From: Ostrinia nubilalis
Taxonomy: Eukaryota; Arthropoda; Insecta; Lepidoptera; Crambidae
Length of the DNA stretch: 64,000 nucleotides
Direction of reading: 5' to 3'
NCBI RefSeq assembly: GCF_963855985.1
Contig: NC_087090.1
Span: 12,398,501 to 12,462,500, forward strand
Of this stretch, positions 39,135-49,554 are shown in pieces. A program made the position numbers and the translations under genes. The stretch's first letter is position 1. Every line of letters begins with the position of its first letter. The notes beneath the pieces are model-generated. The model searched no databases. It saw nothing but the letters and a program-made list of their open reading frames with translations, and was not told where the DNA came from.

Positions 39135-39693
39135 GTGTAAAAAGATTTACGTTATTGTTGTCGGCCTTATTGTTTAATTGCAAAATTGATAGTCTTTATT
39201 CAATTAACTTAGTTTGAAAAAATACTTTCAGTGGAACATCTCCTTTTTTTAAGCCGATTAAAATACCATACTCTGATTTCGGTTGGGGAGTTGTTAATAA
39301 CACCATAATAACATGGTATTATTGTACCTACACAGTAGGTAATAAGTATAATAAAAGGATTATTACCACGTGCGCATCTACTTTACATTACAAGTAAATT
39401 ATTGGAAATAATAAGCTTAATCGCATTAGCGTTAATTACATCAATTGTGTTTCATCTGTACATGTTAATACCACAAACCTAATTAAATAAATAGTTTTTG
39501 TCACCTTTATACTCAAATTGTAAGTTAAAATCAGGGCCAGGACTAAATGACCTGGTGATTTTTGTTTTTCAGTCTTAAAGCAATGAGATGCAAGCGCGGC
39601 ATTTATTATATCAAATACTTGAGCACTTAAAGCTTGACAGTTTCAGTGTCAAATGCAATGAAATGAATGAAAGATTTTTTCATTTTGTTCCAG

Positions 39694-42600
39694 GAATGAC
39701 AGACGTCCATTACAATGAGCAGGCACTCCTGGATCAGCTGATGATATGCACGGAGTACGTAGACAAGGCTGAGAGATACGAACTCCTCGGGCCTTTGTAC
39801 CGGCTTATCATCCCAATCTACGAGCGAAGGAAAGATTACCAGGCGCTGCTCGCTTGCTACCAGCATCTCACGAAAGCCTATGCCAAAGTTATAGAAGTAA
39901 CAAACTCTGGAAAACGACTGCTGGGCAGGTTTTATCGAGTTGCGTTCTTTGGAAAAGCCCACTTTGGGGAAGACGAAGAAGGCGTAGAGTTTATTTACAA
40001 AGAGCCAAAGGTCACGTCTCTCAGTGAGATCTCGGAGAAATTGCAGACGTTCTATGAGGAGAAGTTTGGCCCTGGACATGTCAAGATGATAATGGATTCT
40101 GCTCCAGTATGTTATTCAATGCTGTACCTTAATGTTATTCAATCTTCTTTTAGCCGAACTACAAGACTTTGGTAAAAGTTTTCCTTTCACAAATAAACAA
40201 ACAATAGCGGAAAATCCCCAGTTAAACTGAAAATACAATTTAATTTCTCTTTTTGACTTCTAAACGTAAAGAAAGTTAATTATTTTAACATTAAGTTTTA
40301 TTTTTGTAATACACACCAAGGTGACTTATTTCAATTAAATTAATTCCCTGAATTAATAGAGCCTAATGTCAATAGAAAGAGAAGATATCATTTAAAAGAT
40401 AACAATTTATTATATTCTTATCTATCCAGTCCCATGTTTTCGTCCCACGTTTCCTCCTTCCAAATACTTAATTTAAAGTTATTTCATAGGTAAACCGTGA
40501 AGAGCTAGATAGCAAGCTAGCATACATCCAAGTGACGTGGGTGCGGACGGCGCCCGAAGGAGTGGCGGTGGCTAGTTCTGGCTGCGAAGGTTCCTTCGAG
40601 CGAGGCCACAACGTGCGACGATTTGTCTTCGAGACGCCGTTCACCAGAGATGGCGCTGCTAGGGGCCCGGTCCATCACCAGCGGTTGAGGCTGACGCATC
40701 TTACTGGTGAGATTCATATTCAAAAACGTGCAAGTAACGTAGGAGTAAGGGTGGCCAGTTATGGCTCGAAGAACAAGCGAGGCCACAACGTTCGACGGTT
40801 TGTCTTCGAGACGCCATTCACGAGAGATGGCGCTGCTAGGGGCCCGGTGCATCATCAGCGGTTGAGGCTGACGCATCTTACTGGTGAGCTATATTTATAT
40901 TCAAGTATGTAGATCCAAGTGACGTAGGAGTGACGGTGACCAGTTCTGGCTACGAGGGGTCCTTCGAGCGAAGTCAAAACGTGCGCCGATTTGTCTTCGA
41001 GACGCCGTTCACGAGAGATGGCGCTGCTAGGGGCCCGGTGCATCACCAGCGGTTGCGGCTGACGCATCTTACTGGTGAGCTATACTTATATTAGATTATG
41101 TAGATCCAAGTGACGTAGGAGTGACGGTGACCAGTTCTGGCTACGAGGGCTCCTTCGAGCGAGGCCACAACGTTCGACGGTTTGTCTTCGAGACGCCTTT
41201 CACGAGAGATGGCGCTGCTAGGGGCCCGGTGCATCACCAGCAGTTGAGGCTGACGCATCTTACTGGTGAGCTATATTTATATTCAAGTATGTAGATCCAA
41301 GTGACGTAGGAGTGACGGTGACCAGTTCTGGCTACGAAGGCACCTTCGAGCGAGGCCACAACGTGCGACGGTTTGTCTTTGAGACGCCTTTCACGGGAGA
41401 TGGCGCTACTAGGGGCCCGGTGCATCACCAGCGGTTGAGGTTGACGCATCTTACTGGTGAGCAATATAAAAGTACTGGGTGTGACAGACCCCCCACTAGG
41501 TGGACCGACGATCTGGTCGCAGGAGGTGCGTAGATGCGAGCGGCGCAGGACCGGTCGTTTTGGAAATCCTTGGGGAGGCCTTTGTCCAGCAGTAAACGTC
41601 ATTAAGCTGAAAGAAACAAATGAACTGGTTGGAAACAGATCCTGGGGTTCAACAGAACGAGAGATTCTTCGAGCGAGGCCACAACGGCACATCGAAGTAA
41701 ACACTGGCATCTTACAAGGTGTCGACTGTACGAGCTTGTAAGTCGTACATTTTAATGTGAGTTCATTATGTGTCGTATCGTGTCACATTACAATGTTTTA
41801 GTGTTTCAGGCAGTATTTATCGCTATCTAACCTTCAATCAGACACCTGCGGTTCAATATCTATCAACCAGGGTTCTGACCTTACGTGCAACCCATAGAAC
41901 ACAGGAGGAAGTCCTAATCTGAGCCTTGAGATTATTTAGTGTCAACTTAGTGTTATCATTGTATATTTTATACAAATTAAATAGATCCTGCTGAGTTTTC
42001 AGTAAAAATTTTCATTGATTAAGGCCAAGACGAAGTTTTATAGTCAATATTGTTTAATTTTGCAGCGGAAAATTGGTTCCCCTACGTGAAGCGTCGTGTG
42101 CCAGTAATCGAGACGCAAGTTGAAGAGAAGAGTCCGATAGAGGTCGCTGTGGCCGAAATGGAGAGCCAAGTGGCTGAGCTCACAGAGATCGTCAATGCTA
42201 AGGCGCCAGATATCAAGAAATTACAACTTAGGTATGTCCATAATTGGAACACTAACATTAGCAGCGGCATTAAAGTCCCCATGAAAGCTGTAAAGGAAAC
42301 GGCATAGTACGTTACTGTTCTGCTAAACATCTTCGCAGTCTAGCCTGCATGAATAAATTTTACTCAAAACTCGATTCCAACTCAAGATAAATTAATATTT
42401 ATTTCCAAGAATATGGTACAATGATTTGATCATAAATATAGGTACAAAGTTCAACATATTCTGCCATTGATTGTAGGCGTAGAAATAAAGGTACTATTGG
42501 GGTACACGTAGACATAGAAATATAGTTATGTTACTGATTAAATCTTTCTAGATAATACCTGAAGTGTTTTGTTTCCCCTTGTGTTTACAAAGCTTCTTGC

Positions 42601-43584
42601 ATTCCAGATTGCAAGGAAGTATCTGCGTGCAAGTGAATGCGGGCCCTCAAGCGTACGCCAACGCGTTCTTAGATCCCACTCTTGCGCAAATGTACCCCGA
42701 CGAACTCGTCGACAAACTGAAGACTACCTTCAAGTAAGTAACTTTAATTATCTTTTCATCATCATCATCATCATCATCTCAGCCATAGGACGTCCACTGC
42801 TAAACATAGGCCTCCCCCAATGCTTTCCATGTTGCCCGGTTGGTAGCGGCCTGCGTTCAACGCCTTCCTGCTACCTTTATGATGTCGTCGGTCCACCTTG
42901 TGGGTGGACGTCTCACGCTGCGTTTTCTGGTACGCGGCCTCCACTCCAGAACCTTGCTGCCCCATCGGCCGTCAGTTCTGCGTACTACATAATATATGCC
43001 CTGCCTATTGCCACTTCAGCTTGCTAATCCGTCGAATTATCTTTTACCCTGATCTCTTTCTCTCATACCTCATTTACATGTTTGTTTTTTTATCTATGAT
43101 AGCGTCATCATCATTTCGTCGTCATTTTTGTCATCCGTTTTCCAGTGGAGTGAAGTAGATATTTAATTTGAAACTTCTCCTTGCCTTTATTAGTTTCGCT
43201 GCGGGTCCAATAACAGCGTAACTTTCCCCTGGGACAAACTTTACATTCACTGTTTGGGTTTTATTAGCGGTTAAGTTGTAGATCCTGGCTACAGGAGTAG
43301 TGGGTACGAGAGGTGGCAGTAATCCAATGTCTATAAAGTAGAAGAATAACTCAAAACTTTACTTTTTCAGGGAATTCCTCACCATATGCCATTCAGCCCT
43401 CCAATTGAACGCCAAGCTCATCAGCTCGGATCAAGTGACGTATCACGAAGCGCTGGAGGCTAACTACTACAAGTTGAGTGACTCTTTGTCCAGCGTGTTA
43501 GGACAACCGTTACACGATATACTTGTGAACGGAAGTCTAAGCACCACAGTCACCGGAGTTGAACTAGAGTCTAGCAACGCATAG
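39694..43584 (+). CDS. Zir: DOCK6/7/8-type exchange factor (Zir-like), 3' block with DHR2 catalytic domain and stop
   Basis: Last exons of the same gene after a 26.9-kb intron: 39694-40106, 40490-40706, 42066-42231, 42608-42733, 43371-43584 (stop TAG 43582-43584). The preceding exon ends in phase 1 (GAA G) and 39694 starts with GA, giving a glycine, so the join is in frame. Motifs such as YRLIIPIYERRKDYQALLAC, GRFYRVAFFG and EFIYKEP are DHR2 lobe A/B signatures; FVFETPFTRDG and FPYVKRRVPV lead into lobe C, with IEVAVAEMESQVAEL and the LQGSICVQVNAGP nucleotide-sensor region. Together with the upstream block it encodes 1621 residues within the window. An AATAAA lies at 43754-43759. The second exon is followed by a tandem array of exon copies (40707-41456), listed separately. 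The intron 40107-40489 shows nothing else. Confidence 0.9.
40707..41456 (+). repeat. Tandem array of Zir lobe-B exon copies (copies 2-5)
   Basis: The part of exon 40490-40706 from about 40526 onward recurs four more times. Copy 2 ends at 40883. Copies 3, 4 and 5 are 40913-41074, 41104-41265 and 41295-41456. These last three are each exactly 162 nt, spaced 191 nt apart, preceded by ATGTAG and followed by GTGAGC, and read without stops in phase 1-1 (peptide core like VRRFVFETPFT and HHQRLRLTHLT). Relative to copy 1 they lack about 19 nt, and the upstream AG acceptor shifts the frame so that the downstream residues stay in frame. Substitutions between copies include both silent and replacement changes. 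Splicing of the copies is inferred only; the polypyrimidine tracts are weak and the 29-nt spacers are too short to be introns. Confidence 0.85.
41457..41740 (+). mobile_element. RTE-type LINE 3' fragment and decayed sixth exon copy
   Basis: Directly after exon copy 5 there is sequence that reads DRPPTRWTDDL, a stop, then MRAAQDRSFWKSLG, the usual C-terminal end of RTE-type LINE reverse transcriptases (xRPxxRWxDD...AQDRxxWxxLxEA). It carries a stop and is a dead fragment. At about 41664-41690 a stretch matches the exon-copy core TTCGAGCGAGGCCACAACG, so a truncated further exon copy lies just beyond the fragment. The rest of the intron up to 42065 has no recognised feature. Confidence 0.6.
42757..43030 (-). 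mobile_element. RTE-type LINE 3' end with CAT microsatellite, in last-but-one Zir intron
   Basis: A run of CAT at 42757-42776 is followed by AGCCATAGGACGTCCACTGC and a region whose minus strand reads ...GGLCLAVDVLWLR, the frequent C-terminal end of RTE LINEs in Lepidoptera. Truncated and non-coding. Confidence 0.7.
43194..43330 (+). repeat. Dispersed repeat, copy 1
   Basis: GCGGGTCCAATAACAGCG onward matches, with mismatches, the inverse of 22898-23040 (GTCCCGGGGTAAAGTTAACT and flanks) over about 135 bp. Family not recognised. Confidence 0.55.
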
Positions 43585-46500
43585 ACAAGACCAGAGACAA
43601 AAATACGCGGGCACATTGACTGAAGTGACAGGTAAAATATGCGTGCGCGCATTAGAAAATGTATTGTGGGGACGCAATCTCGTGTAGTTGTCCATATTAA
43701 TTGTGCATAAATGAAGCGTACAACGAATTGGCTATGCATTTTCTAAATTATTTAATAAACGCTTCGAGTAGATGCACAGGAGACAACACAACATTATGTA
43801 AAAAAATACCCTTGACAAGAAAGAAAGCACGATAATTAGAAAGAGATAATTGATATGAACGTTTAATTCTGTTTCGTTTTGCTTCGGTCTTTCTTAACAT
43901 ACTTATTTTGCTTGTCGCAATCGTTCCAGCATGGATCGTTATGCGTATAAATAGAGAAACGTTTTATACGGAGAACATTAGTCAATACCTTTAGCTGATT
44001 AAAAAAACTTAACTATTTCGTCTCAAATTCTGTCTAGTAAAATTACCTTTATCTAATTATTTCTATACTAAGGCATTCTCCTTCACGATTACGATAAGGC
44101 AAAAGTCCATATTCACCTTGACCTTATCTCCATTTTCCATACTCCTGAGAAAAATACGTATCCAAAGACTGGGCAATTACCTCCATACGACCGACTGAAC
44201 TCTAAAGAGCTTCATTTTTAATCCCGTATTCGAGTACTTAATAGTTAGATATCTGAGGCCCGTATTACGAAACTACCCTTGATTCAGGTTTGGGTCTGAT
44301 CGATTGGGTAAAATTATCAAGACAGACCTTCATAAGTATAGTTTTGTGGGCGTCGTTTTATAGTACGGGCTCGAAAGTCAATTACCAAATCCATCCTCCC
44401 GCACACGCAACGTTGGTGTACATTCGTAAATAAGATCTTGAGTATTTATCAATCTATCTATTGAGCATTTTACTCATCTTTAAATATATTTCGGTAAAAT
44501 AATTGGATCAGTATTTGATAATAGTTTTGATTAAACCTCCAATTTCAAGTTGAGTCGTTTAGATATCATTTTGAAAGAAATCACGTTGCCCTCGTAAGCC
44601 AAAAAATAGTATGTCGATAGAAATTTTGTAACCCTTGTTGGCTTATGAGTGTGCATTACTAAGTCTAGAAAAATGGCCCCTTTTTGCTAAATGAGGGGGG
44701 TTATCATTACCCTAATTGTATGCGTCAGTACTTAATTGTAACAAATTTTGAAATCATGAATACAAATTGATATTTTTAAAATAAATTCACTTTCCAAAGC
44801 ACATTGCCAAATCAGCTGTGCTGTCATGGGTAGGAAAGTGTTCTATTAGTTGCATTCGTAATTAATTTATAGATTATTAAAGAAAAACATAATTAAGCAC
44901 ACCACATGTGATTTAATTGACTTTTATGTAGATTCGATTACTCAACTTTTAACTTTACGTAATTTTTGCCAAATAATTTCAAACCGTAAAATTAGTTGGG
45001 GCCTCAAGGTTTTTCTTTATTCCAATATTTTAACATTACTTAATGTATTATTATTTCTCATAATACCAATTCATAGATAAGTCGATCGAGCACAAATTTA
45101 GATTTAGATAGGAATTTATAAACTCCCATTTAGAATGAACCTAAGAATATCAGTCACCTGTAAACAAGCGTTTGCAATTTGCCATGCTTATCATAGTTTA
45201 GTGTATAAGGATTTTATCCCAGTCTAATAATATACATAATTACTATTCTCTCTATTATCACTGTATTTTATAGTTCCTTTACATTCGCCTTGTTTTATTG
45301 TATCTGTTGTATTGTATTAAAATAAGAATTGTATAAAATTATGATTTATGAATAATAAATTGACAATTCAAACCACTTAGAAACATTATAATGTGAGAAT
45401 TATCCCAAAATATTGTTGAATTTTCGTGTTATATTGAAATGCGTTTTTTGAGAATCGACAACAATACAGGGTGTGAAAAAATTGAAACAGAATGCTCAAC
45501 CAAGCTAAGTGACTAAAACCCCAATGAAACATTCGTAATTTTTTTTAACACACTGAATGATGTTATACATTGAGCACTTAATAAAAGAATAAAAATATAC
45601 TTATTATACTTATATTCTTTCATACCCTGTAGTATACATAATGGACATTTTTAAAATTGACTTTATTGTTATTTGGTGAGCACAAAATGACCTCATGTAT
45701 TGAAATAATGACGGCGTCGAATTTTATATTATAAAATTATGATACAAGCGAGTTGATCGCGCAATAAACGAATATGCCTATTTTGTGTCGACGAAAATAA
45801 CAAAATTGAAACAAAACGTACTATTATTTATCAGTATCGTATCTAGCAACGTATGAAGATGTGTTAGGTTAGTTAGTCGATTCATAAGTAACTTTTTTTG
45901 TGTGAACAAATTTTATTTGCAGAGTTATTGACTGTTTTATTTATTTTGTTAATCGTCGATAAACGCTTATTTTCACGTACAAAAATAGATTTATTTAGTA
46001 ATTCATTTTACCGCAGAAATGAAGTGCCTACGTAACGCACATTTAGTACTTTCATATTTATAATGAAGCGATTAATTGTTTAACCATGTGACTATTATTT
46101 TTTTCGAAATATTCTAATTACATAAGTACGTAATCACTTCTTTTTGTGGTAGAAATAAATATACTGTGACTACATGACACAATCGTTTGTTTGTATACTC
46201 CACTCATTCCATAACTTATTATTATTTATGGTTGCATAAACTCAGTGGCGGCGTAGCATGGGTTGGCACCCGGGGCGACTTGTGTCACCCCCTGATGCTT
46301 GGCACCCGGGGCGGACCGCCCCCACCGCCCCCCCTTACGCCGCTAGTGCATAAACTTATGTATTCGGGGATGGTGAATAAGTTTTGATTAATGTTTTATA
46401 TTCTTTATAATAGTGACGTCTATGTTAAAGTTCGTATTCTGAAAAGACTATCAAAAATCTATTTAAACTGTAACAAAGTGTTTGATTGGCTTAATTTCAA

Positions 46501-46658
46501 TATTCAGACCAATCTACTAGTAGAGATATTTTTAATTTTGTTTTTATTATTTTATACTTTTCTAAACGCGAAATCGAAATGTCTGTCAGTGATAATAATA
46601 AAATGTGATAACAATAATCACGACAAAATCTGAATATTGTTTCCTTTTGCTTAACAGA
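43585..46658. other. Zir 3' UTR and gene-poor spacer
   Basis: The Zir 3' untranslated region probably ends soon after AATAAA at 43754. The rest is AT-rich spacer with one short hAT MITE (46243-46348); no gene seen. Confidence 0.5.
46243..46348. mobile_element. Short GC-rich hAT-type MITE
   Basis: CAGTGGCGGCGTA at the left and TACGCCGCTAGTG at the right, flanked by the 8-bp duplication CATAAACT (46235-46242, 46349-46356). The 106-bp interior is very GC-rich with two GGCACCCGGGGCG copies. Confidence 0.75.
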
Positions 46659-46663
46659 CGCCG

Positions 46664-49057
46664 CACTATGGAGCGAAATTGCGATTTATGGACATAGCTA
46701 TTTTTTTCACAATTTCTATTTGAAAAAAATACCTATCGATAGGTTACGTTATTCTGATGAATAAATGCTGCACAAGTTTTTCTCTAAAACCAATAGTTTG
46801 ACTGGAAAAAAATATTTTCCATTTTCGTTGTATGGAATGAAACATAAAGTGGTCGATTTCGACTAAGCCTTGACAGATCTTGCTTTGAAACTACTTGAGC
46901 CTTGTTCTATGGCTTGTTGACTGTAATCCTACGCTATCAGCGCGCATCCAAAGTTGCCCGTTCACAAGTTATGAGGTTCTGAAAAATTAAAAAAAAGTAA
47001 GTAAAAGCACAGAATACATAATAGTAGCAACAGAAATTGCACTCCTTTGTGTAGGATCAGATGCCGACATTTTAACGGTAATAATAATAATGCAAAATAT
47101 CCAACGCACATGGTGCATTCGAAATCGCACCTTACTACTACGCTCACAAGAGCGACATTTTTTTGTGTTCAGAATTTATCTACCTCACAGCTCAAGCGTC
47201 AGGGTTGTATAAGCAAAATAAAATAAACAAGAACTTAATTTTAAGAATTTATTGTTTTTACGATTGGTAAACTTTAATCTAGTGGTGTTTGTATAGTACG
47301 TACCTATTAATAAACTACAGTGTTGCGATAATTCGAAATTGGACAAACAGTTTTAAAAGGTGTAGTGTCGGAAAATAGACACGGTGAAGTAAAGTTAATG
47401 TTTTTATTAGCTAAAATATTTTTTTTGCTACAGTTTTTTGTCATAAGTATTTCAAAATTATTTAAAAAGTGTAGTTTTTTTTAATTATTTAAATTACTAC
47501 AATTAATTATTATTCCTAAATATTACGATTTTCCATTAAAGAAGGATAACAGTGCTGTTGGAACAATATACCTTGATTGCGACGATGATCGACCGAGCGT
47601 GTATAGAGATACGCGTGTGCTCACAGGCGCGTGGCGGCCCTGACTGATTTGCAACTTGAAGTTGTCGCGCGCTGTAGGTAATTATCTCGGCCGGCATAGG
47701 CGAGTGACGGAGGCCTGGTAAAAGTGACTTTTTTTTTAAATATCTTTAAAGATTTAACAAAAATATAAAGATTTTATACGTTAATAATGTAAATTAACCT
47801 TAAATTACTGCTAAAAACACATTTTAATAAACTTAAAAGGAATTAAATCAGCGATTTTTTTTTTCACAATTTCTGTTTAAAAAAAATACCTGTCGATAGG
47901 GTATGTTATTCTGATGAATAAATATTATGAACGTTTTTCTCTAAAACCAATAGTTTGGCTGGAAAAAAATATTTTCCATTTTCGTTGTATGGAATGAAAC
48001 ATAAAGTGGTCGATTTCGACTAAGCCTTGACAGATTTTGCTTTGAAACTACTTGAGCCTTGTTCTATGGCTTGTTGACTATAATCCTAGACTAACAGCGC
48101 GCGCACAAAGTTGCCCGTTCAGAAGTTATGAGGTTCCGAAAAATGAAAAGTAAAGTAAGTAAAATTGACTTTTCTTTAGATAAGACGACAAGAGAAAGGT
48201 TAATTACATTACTAAAGTATATAATTTTCATGTTTTAGTTGAATCTTTAAAGATTTATACCCAAAAAAAGATACTTTTACTTACTTTAATTTTCATTTTT
48301 TGGAACCTCATAACTTCTGAACGGGCAACTTTGGGCGCGCGCTGTTAGTGCAGGATTATAGTCAACAAGCCATAGAACAAGGCTCAAGTAGTTTCAAAGC
48401 AAAATCGGTTAAGGCTTAGTCGAAATCGACCATTTTATGTTTCATTCCATACAACGAAAATGGAAAATATTTTTTTCCAGCCAAACTATTGGTTTTAGAG
48501 AAAAACGTTCATAATATTTATTCATCAGAATAACATACCCTATCGACAGGTATTTTTTTTAAACAGAAATTGTGAAAAAATAATCGCTGATTTAATTCCT
48601 TTTAAGTTTATTAAAATGTGTTTTTAGCAGTAATTTAAGGTTAATTTACATTATTAACGTATAAAATCTTTATATTTTTGTTAAATCTTTAAAGATATTC
48701 CAAAAAAAAGTCACTTTTACTTACTTTTTTTTAATTTTTCAGAACCTCATAACTTGTGAACGGGCAACTTTGGATGCGCGCTGATAGCGTAGGATTACAG
48801 TCAACAAGCCATAGAACAAGGCTCAAGTAGTTTCAAAGCAAGATCTGTCAAGGCTTAGTCGAAATCGACCACTTTATGTTTCATTCCATACAACGAAAAT
48901 GGAAAATATTTTTTTCCAGTCAAACTATTGGTTTTAGAGAAAAACTTGTGCAGCATTTATTCATCAGAATAACGTAACCTATCGATAGGTATTTTTTTCA
49001 AATAGAAATTGTGAAAAAAATCGCTATGTCCATAAATCGCAATTTCGCTCCATAGTG
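46664..49057. mobile_element. Palindromic Transib-type element A
   Basis: Ends CACTATGGAGCGAAATTGCG and its complement, flanked by CGCCG on both sides (46659-46663, 49058-49062), an exact fit to the Transib CGNCG target. The element is a near-perfect palindrome; each half is itself made of two related modules of about 300 bp in direct order (motif GCTATTTTTTTCACAATTTC and GCGATTTTTTTTTTCACAAT starts). It is interrupted at 47008-47717. No transposase frame is present, so it is non-autonomous. Confidence 0.82.
47008..47717. mobile_element. Unidentified 710-bp insertion in element A
   Basis: Element B (49555-51230) lacks this segment and reads GTAAAAGTGAC straight through, so it acts as the empty site. 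In A the segment is flanked by GTAAAAG on both sides (47001-47007 and 47718-47724), a 7-bp target duplication. It begins CACAGAATAC and ends GAGGCCTG, without clear inverted repeats, poly-A tail or coding potential. Family unknown. Confidence 0.7.
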
Positions 49058-49554
49058 CGCCGGGAAGATGGCTATATCATTTAATAATTGGTGTTCTTGA
49101 GTGTACTTAATAAATGTTATGATGTATTGATAATTTACTTGTATTGTTTAAATAATTTATTGTCAAATTAATATGTAATAATAAACATGATATTTAAAAA
49201 TGCCATAAAATATTCGTCAAATTACTTATAGCGAATTTAACTGTAGTCATTGTTGTTACTATTATTATCGAAGCACGTACTAAGGAACAAGTTTTGTATC
49301 CTCTACTGAATTGTAATCTGAACTTCACTGTTTTAATACATTTTGAAATATATTTCGTTTTTATTATTTACAAACACCCTTCTTTTATCAGCTCAGCTCA
49401 GAAGCTTAGAAAATAATAACTATCGCATTAATAGTTGTCAGTGGTCCGGTATTCATTGAATTATGTAAACCATAAGGTTCTACAAGTTAAAAGGTTGAAC
49501 CTTTTAGTAGACTATGACATGTTGCGTTTTCTTGGGCTGAAAATCAAACCGGTT

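Noticed and set aside
12762..39693. Assembly artefact joining two genes
   Set aside because: Phase and domain order of Zir are continuous across the gap and the nested genes are complete, so a long intron is simpler; only transcript reads can settle it.
39627..40079. 150-codon minus-strand frame
   Set aside because: Antisense shadow of the Zir exon 39694-40106.
40517..41710. Repeated minus-strand open frames (MRQPQPLVMHRAPSS...)
   Set aside because: They are the antisense of the repeated Zir exon copies; the plus strand gives DOCK family similarity and proper splice sites.
42757..42776. CAT repeat as a possible regulatory microsatellite
   Set aside because: It is the usual tail of the adjacent RTE LINE fragment.
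46391..46633. 80-codon plus-strand frame
   Set aside because: AT-rich, low complexity, no splice context or family resemblance.
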